This document shows, in pieces, positions 16,648 to 25,380 of a DNA stretch of 64,000 nucleotides. Every line of letters begins with the position of its first letter. Position 1 is the stretch's first letter. The notes under the pieces were generated by a model. It was not told the DNA's origin, did not search any database, and saw only the letters and a list, made by a program, of their open reading frames with translations. The position numbers and the translations under genes were made by a program. The stretch comes from Vibrio vulnificus NBRC 15645 = ATCC 27562. GTDB lineage: Bacteria; Pseudomonadota; Gammaproteobacteria; Enterobacterales; Vibrionaceae. The DNA lies in contig NZ_CP012881.1 of the NCBI RefSeq assembly GCF_002224265.1, forward strand, positions 496,001 through 560,000. The letters are read 5' to 3'.

Positions 16648-19600
16648 TTAACCGTGGCTTACTCGGCCTTTCGTATCATGGCTAAGGGCTTGATTTAGTT
16701 CCGTTTCTACATGCCCTGGTGCTTCTGTGTATCGAGATATCAAACGATACATCGCAGGGATAACGAACAAGGTGACTAGAGTGGCAAACCCCATACCGAA
16801 GAAAATAACGGTCCCAACCGCCACGCGGCTTTCGTAGCCCGCCCCATCCGACAAAATAAGTGGAATCGCGCCCGCTAGAGTCGTGAAGGCGGTCATTAAA
16901 ATCGGTCGCAACCGTCGTGCCGAGGCATCAATAATCGCTTGTTCAAACTCAAAACCTCGGTCACGCAGTTGGTTAGCAAACTCCACAATCAAGATACCGT
17001 TTTTGGTCACCATGCCGATCAGCATGATCATACCAATCTGACTGTAGATGTTCATGCCTTGCTGCATGATGAGCAAACCTAAGAAACCACCAAACACCCC
17101 CATAGGCACGGTAAACATCACCACCAGAGGGTTGATGAAGCTTTCAAATTGCGCAGCAAGAACGAGGTAGGCCACCAGCAAAGCCAAAGCAAACACAATG
17201 GCAACGCTCGACTGGTTTTCTTTGAAGTCCTTCGATTCACCGGAATAGCTGATGGTAATATCGCCCGGCAAGGTCTCGATCGCTTGCTGATCAAGAAAAT
17301 CCAAAGCATCACCCAGCGTGTAACCATCCGACAAGTTGGCGGTAATCGTGATCGCTTTCTGCTTGTTGTAGTGCGATAAGCGAATCGACGACGCAATTTC
17401 CTCAACGTTGGTCACGGTATCTAAGGTAACCAGATCGCCACTTTGCGTGCGCAGATAAATTTGGCTCAGATCCGCTGCGTTATTAAAGCGATTTTCATCA
17501 CCACGAAGATAAACATCGTACTCTTCACCACGTTCTACAAAGGTGGTTTCTTTACGCCCACCCAGCATGATTTCTAAGGTATCGGAAATCTCTTTGATGC
17601 TGATGCCCAGTTCCGCGGCACGGCGTTTATCCACCGACACCACCAATTCTGGCGTTTTCTCTGAATAGTTGATCTCCGCCCCTTCCATAATTGGGGATTC
17701 TTCTGCTTTGTTCTTCAGCACCTCGGCCCAATCGCGCAGTTCGTTGTAATCCGAGCCGCCAAGCACAAACTGCACAGGCTCGCTCGAACCGCCACGGAAT
17801 CCGGGCATAAACGGGAAAACACGGACATCTGGAATACCCGCCAGCGCTTTACGCACTTCACCTAACGCTTGCTGCGCTGTCACCGAACGTTCATTCCAAT
17901 CATCCAAGATCATAATAACGAATCCGGTTTGGTCACCCGCTTGGCCGCCAAACGCCGGTGACTGGATGCTGAATGACTTAAGGAACCCTTGCCCCAACAA
18001 CGGCATTAAACGCGCTTCCACTAAGTCCATATTGGCAGACATGCGGTTATAACTGGTGGCATCGGCACCACGGACGAAGGCAAAAATCACCCCTCGATCT
18101 TCTTGTGGTGTTAATTGTGCTGGCACTTGATTCATTAGCGCGTAGCTGCCACCCATACAAGCAAGGATGATCAGGGGCGCAAGCCATCGCCACGCGAGTG
18201 CTCGCTTTAGCACCGCGCGATAACCGGACTCTAACTTGCCAAACAACAGGTCCACTACGTCATTAAAACGGTTTTTCTTAACATTGGCTTTAAGAATTTT
18301 GCTGCCCAGAACTGGCGTGAGCGTGAGCGCTATCAATGATGAAAAAATCACGGACATTGCCAACAACACCGAGAACTCGGTAAAGAGTAGGCCCACCATG
18401 CCGTCCATGAAGGAGATCGGTAAAAACACCATCACCAACACTAAGGTGGTGGCAATGACCGCAAAACCCACCTCTCGCGTGCCTTTATAGGCTGCAAGCA
18501 ACGGCGATTCGCCTTTCTCGATATGATGGAAAATGTTCTCAACGACCACAATCGCATCGTCGACCACCAAGCCGATAGAGAGAATCAAGGCCATTAAGGT
18601 GATGAGGTTAATCGAGAAACCAAAGTAGTACGCGGCAATAAAAGAGGAAATCAGCGACACAGGCACGGTCACCGCGGGAATCAAGGTGGCGCGAGCTTGA
18701 CCGATGAAGATATACAGCACGAGAATCACCAGCCCGCCAGTGATAAACAAGGTGCTGTACACCTCCGAAATAGAGCGGTCAATAAACACGGTTGAATCGT
18801 AGTCGATAGCGAGACGCGTCCCTTCTGGCAAAAACTTCTGCACTTTATCGACTTCTTCATGCACTCTTTTTGCCACCTCAAGCGGGTTAGCGTCCGACTG
18901 AGGGACAATCCCCATGCTGACGTTGACTACCCCGTCACTTTTAAACGTCGAGTTCTCATTCTCAGCACCGATAAAGACATCCGCCACGTCTTTGAGATAA
19001 ATCGGCGTGTTGTCACTGGCACGCTTGACCACCAGATACTGGAAGTCTTCTACTGAGTTATAGCTGCGCGCGGTACGAACAGACATCACCGTTTGATCGT
19101 TACGCACTTCACCCCCAGGACTTTCAAGGTTCTCACTGCGTAGCGCCGCGGTAATGTCCGTGGCGGTCACGCCTCGCCCAGCCATAAGCTCAGGACTTAG
19201 CTTCACGTACATAACTTTGTACAAGCCACCCGAGATATCAACGGAACTCACTCCGGTAATAAGGCTAAAGCGATCCATGAGTACACGCTCGATGTAATCG
19301 GTGAGCTGAGTACGATCCATCTCTGAAGAGCTGAGGTTGATGTAAAGGGACGCCTCACCACTACCGTTGTTTTTAAACACGATTGGATCGTCGGCTTCCT
19401 CGGGTAGCGAACGCTGTGCGCGCGCCACGGCATCACGAACATCACTCACCCCTGTATTGAGGTCATAACCCAGTTCAAAGGTTATGGTGATACGAGACAT
19501 GCTGTTACGCGTGGTCGACGAAATCTCATCAATACCACTGATGCCTGAGAGTTGATCTTCAAGCACTGACGTGATCTGGCTTTCGATGATCGTCGCCGAT

Positions 19601-19761
19601 GCTCCGTCGTAACGTGTGCTAATGGAGACAACCGGGCTTTCTATATCCGGCATCTCACGTACCGCCAATTTGCTGAACGAGACAAAACCAAACACACACA
19701 ACAACAAACTCAATACCAGCGCAGCAACTGGTCTTTTTACTGACACATCAGAGAGTAACAT
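16648..19761 (-). CDS. RND-family efflux pump inner-membrane transporter
   Basis: At 1037 residues with 12 expected membrane helices and two large periplasmic loops, this is an HAE1-like proton/drug antiporter. The conserved TM4 segment GLVVDDAIVVVEN carries the two proton-relay aspartates, and the start VKRPVAALVLSLLL and the RPILMTAFTT segment are typical. It overlaps the stop of the membrane-fusion gene by one base, so they form an operon. No outer-membrane factor gene is adjacent; a TolC-like channel elsewhere would be needed. Substrates cannot be inferred. Vibrio genomes carry several Vex/Vme-type pumps, and I do not assign which one this is. Confidence 0.93.
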   Translation of the reverse strand: MLLSDVSVKRPVAALVLSLLLCVFGFVSFSKLAVREMPDIESPVVSISTRYDGASATIIESQITSVLEDQLSGISGIDEISSTTRNSMSRITITFELGYDLNTGVSDVRDAVARAQRSLPEEADDPIVFKNNGSGEASLYINLSSSEMDRTQLTDYIERVLMDRFSLITGVSSVDISGGLYKVMYVKLSPELMAGRGVTATDITAALRSENLESPGGEVRNDQTVMSVRTARSYNSVEDFQYLVVKRASDNTPIYLKDVADVFIGAENENSTFKSDGVVNVSMGIVPQSDANPLEVAKRVHEEVDKVQKFLPEGTRLAIDYDSTVFIDRSISEVYSTLFITGGLVILVLYIFIGQARATLIPAVTVPVSLISSFIAAYYFGFSINLITLMALILSIGLVVDDAIVVVENIFHHIEKGESPLLAAYKGTREVGFAVIATTLVLVMVFLPISFMDGMVGLLFTEFSVLLAMSVIFSSLIALTLTPVLGSKILKANVKKNRFNDVVDLLFGKLESGYRAVLKRALAWRWLAPLIILACMGGSYALMNQVPAQLTPQEDRGVIFAFVRGADATSYNRMSANMDLVEARLMPLLGQGFLKSFSIQSPAFGGQAGDQTGFVIMILDDWNERSVTAQQALGEVRKALAGIPDVRVFPFMPGFRGGSSEPVQFVLGGSDYNELRDWAEVLKNKAEESPIMEGAEINYSEKTPELVVSVDKRRAAELGISIKEISDTLEIMLGGRKETTFVERGEEYDVYLRGDENRFNNAADLSQIYLRTQSGDLVTLDTVTNVEEIASSIRLSHYNKQKAITITANLSDGYTLGDALDFLDQQAIETLPGDITISYSGESKDFKENQSSVAIVFALALLVAYLVLAAQFESFINPLVVMFTVPMGVFGGFLGLLIMQQGMNIYSQIGMIMLIGMVTKNGILIVEFANQLRDRGFEFEQAIIDASARRLRPILMTAFTTLAGAIPLILSDGAGYESRVAVGTVIFFGMGFATLVTLFVIPAMYRLISRYTEAPGHVETELNQALSHDTKGRVSHG

Positions 19762-20828
19762 TATTGCGCATCCTTCTTCGCTACGGTCTCTTGCCCTGCT
19801 GCTGCGCCGCCAATTTCTTTGACTAACACACCGTCACGCATGTTCACGATACCTTGCACGACGATTTTATCGCCGATGCTGACACCCGACTCGATCACCA
19901 CTTGGTTCTCGACTCGCGCACCAAGCAGAACTTCTGTGCGTTTCGCTTTATTGTCGCTGCCGATGACATAGACGTAACGTTTGGTCCCGGAATACTCTAA
20001 TGCCTGCACCGGAATGATCGGCGCTTCAATCGCCGGGAACGCTAAGGCGGTATTGAGCAACATCCCTGGTTTCAACTGATTTTCCGGATTTTCAAACTGA
20101 ATGCGCACTCGTAGGTTCAACGTTTCGGCGTTAATCCGTGAGTCAATGCCCACCACCTTGCCAGTGAACACTTGTTTACCCCAAGCGCTGGATGTGGCTG
20201 TCACAGGCATACCTATCGACAACATAGACAGATAACGCTCCGGAATTCTCAGATCCAGTTGCATTAATGACAGATCGTCGAGAGTCAGTAACTCAGTGCC
20301 TGAGTTCACCAACTTGCCGCGACTAAAATCGACGAAACCCACCGTTCCGGCAAAGGGTGCGGTGATATGAAGATCATTCAAGTTGGCATTGGCCGCTGTC
20401 AAACGCGCTTGTGCAATCTCGACACTCGCTTTTTGCGCGTCAATTTCTGTTTGCGTAATCGCATTGCGACTGACCAATCGCTCAAATTCTTTAAGTTTTC
20501 TCTGCTCATCTTTCAAATAAGCTTTTGCTTCAGAAACGGCCGCTAAGGCTTTATCGTCCTCAAGCTTGACCAGCAATTGCCCTTTAGTGACATTCTGGTT
20601 CGCTTTCACTTGAATGCTTTCGACTTTGCCGGACACTTCGGACGCAATCACCACTGACTGCACCGCTTCCAATTTGCCGACCAGCGCTAAAGATTGGCTA
20701 ATTTGGTGTGTTTGCACTTTTTCTGCAACCACAGTAACAGCAGATGGCCCTCTTGGAGCAGCATGGGATAGAGAGGAAGTCCCCATAAGAGCCAGAGTAA
20801 TAAATGAGATAAGAATGCGTTTTTTCAT
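19761..20828 (-). CDS. RND efflux periplasmic adaptor (membrane-fusion protein)
   Basis: The signal peptide (ending SHA, about residue 23) is followed by a split biotinyl-lipoyl domain (VASEVSGKVESIQVKANQNVTKGQLL and ITAPFAGTVGFV), a helical hairpin between them (about 95-165), then beta-barrel and membrane-proximal domains. There is no lipobox, so it is anchored by its partner. It bridges the RND pump encoded immediately downstream to an outer-membrane channel. Confidence 0.93.
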   Translation of the reverse strand: MKKRILISFITLALMGTSSLSHAAPRGPSAVTVVAEKVQTHQISQSLALVGKLEAVQSVVIASEVSGKVESIQVKANQNVTKGQLLVKLEDDKALAAVSEAKAYLKDEQRKLKEFERLVSRNAITQTEIDAQKASVEIAQARLTAANANLNDLHITAPFAGTVGFVDFSRGKLVNSGTELLTLDDLSLMQLDLRIPERYLSMLSIGMPVTATSSAWGKQVFTGKVVGIDSRINAETLNLRVRIQFENPENQLKPGMLLNTALAFPAIEAPIIPVQALEYSGTKRYVYVIGSDNKAKRTEVLLGARVENQVVIESGVSIGDKIVVQGIVNMRDGVLVKEIGGAAAGQETVAKKDAQ

Positions 20829-21016
20829 GTTCCGTCAATCAATAAAGCCATAGTTGAGATTATGAGTGTATCAGCTCTAGCGTACTGTAACGTCAAGTTG
20901 TGTAAATTATGGTGAGAAGTGAAGGATTTAGCGGCCTAAGTTGTCACCAAAATGTGTACTTTCTGGCATCTTTGCCCAAAAAGGCAGCATTCAACATGTA
21001 AAGCACAGAAAAAGGC

Positions 21017-21044
21017 TTTACACACTGAACTGGTTTGCTATGAT
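21017..21044 (+). promoter_or_regulatory. promoter of the tRNA-Tyr operon
   Basis: TTTACA (21017-21022) and TATGAT (21039-21044) are 16 bp apart and followed by a GC-rich discriminator (GCGCTCCGC), the usual mark of stringently controlled stable-RNA promoters. The first tRNA begins 75 bp further on. Confidence 0.75.
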
Positions 21045-21118
21045 GCGCTCCGCACTTGAGCGATGTGTTGGGAAAACACCGCTTAAGCCTAATCCATAAG
21101 AGATTAGGAAAATACCCT

Positions 21119-21203
<85 letters not shown>

Positions 21204-21293
21204 TATTTCTTCTTGTGATTATCCTCTGGATTAATTGTGAGAAACACTTGGATAGTGTGTTGGGAAAACACGTTCTAAGTATAAAAACACCCT

Positions 21294-21378
<85 letters not shown>

Positions 21379-21468
21379 TATTCTTCTTGTGATTATCCTC
21401 TGGATTAATTGTGAGAAACACTTGGATAGTGTGTTGGGAAAACACGTTCTAAGTATAAAAAACACCCT

Positions 21469-21553
<85 letters not shown>

Positions 21554-21643
21554 TATTTCTTCTTGTGATTATCCTCTGGATTAATTGTGAGAAACACTTG
21601 GATAGTGTGTTGGGAAAACACGTTCTAAGTATAAAAACACCCT

Positions 21644-21728
<85 letters not shown>

Positions 21729-21818
21729 TATTTCTTCTTGTGATTATCCTCTGGATTGATTGTGAGAAACACTTGGATAGTGTGTTGGGAAAACGCGTTC
21801 TAAGTATAAAAACACCCT

Positions 21819-21903
<85 letters not shown>

Positions 21904-21921
21904 TTTTCTTCGTAAGAATCG

Positions 21922-21940
21922 AAAGCCAGCTCAATGAGCT
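21922..21940 (+). terminator. terminator of the tRNA-Tyr operon, split by the IS element
   Basis: Joining the base at 21940 to 23383, with one copy of the target duplication removed, restores AGCCAGCTC-AAT-GAGCTGGCT followed by TTTTT: a 9-bp perfect stem with a 3-nt loop. In the present sequence the T-tract is displaced by 1442 bp (to 23386-23391), and the left part can form only a 5-bp AGCTC-AAT-GAGCT stem. Termination of the tRNA transcript should be impaired at this point. Confidence 0.85.
21929..21940. repeat. left target-site duplication of the IS (12 bp)
   Basis: GCTCAATGAGCT directly precedes the left IS end and is repeated exactly at 23371-23382. Confidence 0.9.
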
Positions 21941-21949
21941 CAATGTAGT

Positions 21950-23287
21950 TCACTTAAGAGGAGCTGCCTTGCGATTAACAGGATATCGGGTCTTTGATAT
22001 TTTTACCGCCCTAGGCCGATTTGGCTTAGGGCGTTTGTCTATAAAAAGGATGGATAAGTCTCCGCGCAGACTTTTTAGACGCTTCGGTGTGTTACCTGGA
22101 GATACCGCTTTGCTCATTACTTTCAGTTGACTAGCGATGAACTGACAAGCGTATTTAAAACTGATTTCATTGGCCATTCGACCATGTTCTACGGCCGCTT
22201 GACTAGCTTCTCGTCTTACCAAGTTATAGCCAAGCAATAGCCCCCATAACTCTTGATAAACAAGCTCGACCGTCTTACTCCTCAGCACTAACGCGTTGTG
22301 CTGCATCGAACTTTTTATATCTCTGTACCCTAACTCAATTTCCCATCTCTCATGGTAAAGCTCGGCTACTGATTCCGCATCGTACTCTTCCCTAGGCAAA
22401 GACGTAAACACTGTTTTGTGCTTACCTTGCACTTGATAAGTAACGGCTCTGACTTGCCATTTTTCAGGTAGGTTAGGATTTTTCTTGCGAGCCTGTGGAG
22501 AGACTTTCATTTCTACCAACATGTCGTCGCTCTCTTCATTGTCCACAAGTCTGAATTTCACCCCTTTCTTCGCTGGTAACAACCAATGCCTGTTGGAGCC
22601 ACTATTTTGGAGAGAAAGAAGTAAGTCTGCGCCATAAAACCCCTTATCTAGTAAAGTCACTGAGTTATCAGGTAGAGAGTCAATAAAGGGCATTGCAAGC
22701 GGTATTTCACCACGACGATAGGGGCTTATAGCTGCGTCTACAATGACATGTGAGCGAACATTCATCATGGTCACCACCCTGAGTACTGGATGAGGCGTCT
22801 GCCTCTCGCTGGATGTATTACCTGACCCAAAATGTTCTCTTAGCTCTGGTGTATCAGCGGTTCGAAAAAGAGCCCCATCAATAGCGAAGACTTGTAAGCC
22901 TTGCCAAGTATCCTCGGGGTAACGCTCTAGACCCCATGTGTGACTGCATTGTCTAAACAACCATTCTGGAGCCGCTTTACCAAGGCGTTGCCTTGCTTGC
23001 GTTAAAGCACTTTTAGCTAGCAGTTCCTCATCGGCTAAGCCCTCGGCACAGACATTCATTCGCCGTGCGACTTCTGCAATAGACTCATTGCGGAAAAACG
23101 CCATTCCAACAATAAGCCAAAGAACCATATCACTAGGTAAACGACGTCGACGAATTGTCGCTTTATCGGAAAGTGTTGCTGCTTTAGCAACCCACTCATC
23201 AGGAATATGCTCGGAGAAGGTGGTTAGCTGAGCGACATCAACAGGACTCTCTTCAAGAAAGTCAGCAAAATAGTTTTGGATAGACAT
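21950..23287 (-). CDS. IS4-family transposase
   Basis: The 445-residue protein has an N-terminal IS4-type domain (residues about 15-115, RRRRLPSDMVLWLIVGMAFF) and a DDE domain with Asp in VFAIDGALF, Asp in LLDKGFYGADLL and Glu in the YREK signature (YHERWEIELGYRDIK). The frame is intact, and the stop lies 9 bp from the left IS end. It is antisense to the tRNA operon, whose transcript can now run through it. Confidence 0.95.
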   Translation of the reverse strand: MSIQNYFADFLEESPVDVAQLTTFSEHIPDEWVAKAATLSDKATIRRRRLPSDMVLWLIVGMAFFRNESIAEVARRMNVCAEGLADEELLAKSALTQARQRLGKAAPEWLFRQCSHTWGLERYPEDTWQGLQVFAIDGALFRTADTPELREHFGSGNTSSERQTPHPVLRVVTMMNVRSHVIVDAAISPYRRGEIPLAMPFIDSLPDNSVTLLDKGFYGADLLLSLQNSGSNRHWLLPAKKGVKFRLVDNEESDDMLVEMKVSPQARKKNPNLPEKWQVRAVTYQVQGKHKTVFTSLPREEYDAESVAELYHERWEIELGYRDIKSSMQHNALVLRSKTVELVYQELWGLLLGYNLVRREASQAAVEHGRMANEISFKYACQFIASQLKVMSKAVSPGNTPKRLKSLRGDLSILFIDKRPKPNRPRAVKISKTRYPVNRKAAPLK

Positions 23288-23360
23288 AAAAAATCGGAAA
23301 CCTATAAACAGGTTTCCGATTGTCTCTCATCAGAAGGATCGGTCAACCGATCCTTATCTG
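23288..23360. other. hairpins upstream of the transposase, inside the IS
   Basis: Two strong palindromes, TCGGAAACCT..AGGTTTCCGA (about 23295-23320) and AAGGATCGGT..ACCGATCCTT (about 23333-23354), lie between the right IS end and the transposase start. Many insertion sequences use such structures to block transposase translation from read-through RNA. Confidence 0.6.
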
Positions 23361-23370
23361 ATCTACATTG

Positions 23371-23382
23371 GCTCAATGAGCT
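23371..23382. repeat. right target-site duplication of the IS (12 bp)
   Basis: GCTCAATGAGCT follows the right IS end and matches 21929-21940 exactly; it runs on into GGCTTTTTT, the displaced T-tract of the tRNA terminator. Confidence 0.9.
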
Positions 23383-23601
23383 GGCTTTTTTCGTATTGAA
23401 TTTAGCTCATCGATTCGCCTCTCCCAGCGTATGAATAATGATGGCGCAAATAACGCTTTTCACTCCGATCATCGTGACAATGGCGACTCGAAAGGCATCC
23501 CTCTTACGGACTGGCTCCAATGAAAAAACATTCCAAACCATCAGTAATGACTTGACCTATAGAACAGCAGCAATATCCAATGACTCTGCCAGTCCAAGAG
23601 A

Positions 23602-23634
23602 TAAAAAAATCCCGCTCATCGAAATGAACGGGAC
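23602..23634 (-). terminator. terminator of the Tim44-domain gene
   Basis: On the minus strand CCCGTTCAT-TTCG-ATGAGCGGG (one G-U pair) is followed by ATTTTTTTAT. The 200 bp between this and the IS flank show no gene. Confidence 0.8.
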
Positions 23635-23664
23635 TTGTGATGACTAAGTTGAACGAGGTTAGGC

Positions 23665-24534
23665 CTAGCCTTGGATACCCACGATCATCCACGGCGCATT
23701 TGGCGCAGTCAGATCTCGCTCAAGGTGCCAGATATCTGTGATATCTTCTTCAATGCCCTCCACCGCGTCACGGTAACGACCACTGAACTGTAAGCTCAAG
23801 TGCGCAGTTGACGCATCGTAATCAGCACGAACGATTTGTGCATCCACATACATGACATCCGTATGCTGCTCACCATCGAGTTTCGCTCGCTCCGCTTTTA
23901 GGTCTTCAAACAAGCTTGGAGAAACATACTCTTCAATCGTTTCCAGTTGATTATGGTTCCAAGCGCCTTGCAGGATACGGTAGTGTTCACGTGCGCCATT
24001 GACAAATGCAACTTGGTCGAAACCTGGAGGATAGTTGTGTGGTACATCAGATTGCGCGCCAAAACCAAAACCACCTGTTGGAGTGTTCGGTGACTGCTCG
24101 AAGTTATGAACATTTGATTGTTCAAACTTAGGTGCTTGGCCGCCAAATGCTGGCTGCTGGCGATGCTGATTCATACTGCCTTGCTTAGAAGCCAGTAGAC
24201 CACGCATTAATTTAAAGATCACGAAAGCAATTAAGCCGATGATGAGGATATCCATAAACTGAATACCTTCAAACGCGCCCCCAAAGAACGCAGCAAGCAA
24301 ACCGCCCGCCAACAAGCCACCAAGAATACCGCCCATCAGGCCTTTCTTGGAGCTCTGTTTTGCCGTCTGCTCTTTACCAATATTGTTCGTATTTTGCTGC
24401 TGTTGTTTAGGAGCTGGAGCCGTTTTATAGCTTTTGCCAAACGACTTACCGCCACCCATTTTTTTCGCTTCAGCAATTGGCGTTGCAATCACAGAAACCA
24501 TCAGCAGGGCAACAATCGATAATAAACGTTTCAT
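23665..24534 (-). CDS. Tim44-like domain membrane protein
   Basis: After a signal-like helix (1-23, ending AEA) comes a Gly/Lys/Gln-rich linker (about 24-70), two membrane segments near 68-90 and 92-112, a second Gln/Gly-rich linker and a C-terminal Tim44/NTF2-like domain (about 165-289, with VAFVNGAREHYRILQGAWNHNQ and IEEDITDIWHLERDL). The bacterial family is common in proteobacteria but poorly characterised; membrane association is likely. It stands alone on the minus strand. Confidence 0.85.
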   Translation of the reverse strand: MKRLLSIVALLMVSVIATPIAEAKKMGGGKSFGKSYKTAPAPKQQQQNTNNIGKEQTAKQSSKKGLMGGILGGLLAGGLLAAFFGGAFEGIQFMDILIIGLIAFVIFKLMRGLLASKQGSMNQHRQQPAFGGQAPKFEQSNVHNFEQSPNTPTGGFGFGAQSDVPHNYPPGFDQVAFVNGAREHYRILQGAWNHNQLETIEEYVSPSLFEDLKAERAKLDGEQHTDVMYVDAQIVRADYDASTAHLSLQFSGRYRDAVEGIEEDITDIWHLERDLTAPNAPWMIVGIQG

Positions 24535-24714
24535 CTTTATCCTTTTGTAGTCTGATTGAAACTTTACGCACTAGTCCCCTTCTTGATACAAACCGCTTTG
24601 AAGAAAACCAGCTAACATGAATCATACAAGTATCCGCTGAGCATTGAAACGGAAACAATAGTTAGACATGTATCAGAATATTGCCGCTGTTCTATTCTAT
24701 TTTAGGATGTTTAG

Positions 24715-24757
24715 TTGACGGATATATCCGACAAATTTAGAATATCGAACGTTGTTC
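24715..24757 (+). promoter_or_regulatory. promoter and palindromes before the TetR-type gene
   Basis: TTGACG (24715-24720) and TAGAAT (24738-24743) are 17 bp apart. A perfect palindrome CGGATATATCCG (24719-24730) overlaps the -35 region, and GAAC-GTT-GTTC (24747-24757) covers the likely start of transcription. Either could be the operator of the TetR-type product. The leader would be only about 25 nt, and no clear Shine-Dalgarno precedes the ATG. Confidence 0.6.
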
Positions 24758-24775
24758 AATTTGTAGTATATAGAA

Positions 24776-25366
24776 ATGGCCCGTAGAAACGATCACACCA
24801 GAGAAGAACTTATCGCATTAACGCTTGAAACAGTGAAAGAGTTTCTTGCTGAACACTCGTATCATGAACTGAGTTTGCGAAAGTTGGCCAATATGATCGG
24901 CTACGTTCCTAGCACCTTGGTTAATGTGTTTGGTAGCTACAATTTGCTGCTGCTGCATGCTGTAGCGCAAACTCTAGATGAGCTATCAGTGGAAGCAATG
25001 AAAGTTGTTCAAGACTCCAATGACAAAAAACAGGCTCTTGCCGAGCTTGCCTATTGCTACCATGACTTTGCCTTGCAACACCCTCATCGCTGGCGCTTAA
25101 TTTTTGAGCACAACATGAATGGCGCTGAATTGCCTGAGTGGCAAGCTAAGCGCATTGATAATATGACCGGTATGCTAGAGGCGCTATTGCAACAACTTGC
25201 CCCATCTCGCACACCAACCGAAGTGTTGCAAGCGAGCCGCGTGTTGTGGTCTGGCGTTCATGGTATTACGCTACTGAGTGTGGATGACAAATTTTTCTCC
25301 AGTGAGCCAATTGATGGTAAAGAGTTGATAGACAGTCTTTTGACCAACTATCTAACCAACTGGTAA
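24776..25366 (+). CDS. TetR-family regulator
   Basis: The N-terminal HTH is readable (TREELIALTLETVKEFL, then HELSLRKLANMIGYVPSTLVNVFGSYNLLL), and the C-terminal part is a TetR_C-type helical ligand domain (about 80-190). It starts 14 bp before the end-to-end neighbour at 25381 and is almost certainly co-transcribed with it, so it probably responds to lipid or membrane state. That link is inference from the operon. Confidence 0.88.
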   Translation: MARRNDHTREELIALTLETVKEFLAEHSYHELSLRKLANMIGYVPSTLVNVFGSYNLLLLHAVAQTLDELSVEAMKVVQDSNDKKQALAELAYCYHDFALQHPHRWRLIFEHNMNGAELPEWQAKRIDNMTGMLEALLQQLAPSRTPTEVLQASRVLWSGVHGITLLSVDDKFFSSEPIDGKELIDSLLTNYLTNW

Positions 25367-25380
25367 TACAAGGAACTTTC

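Larger units (their letters stand above)
21941..23370. mobile_element. IS4-family insertion sequence, complete, 1430 bp
   Basis: The element is bounded by 12-bp direct repeats and by imperfect inverted ends: CAATGTAGTTCACTTAAG on the left and CAATGTAGATCAGATAAG, read inward, on the right (15 of 18 match). It holds one intact transposase gene on the minus strand. Length, 12-bp duplication and the DDE-YREK transposase fit the IS4 family. It appears recent: duplication, ends and reading frame are all undamaged. The specific IS name is not assigned. Confidence 0.92.
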
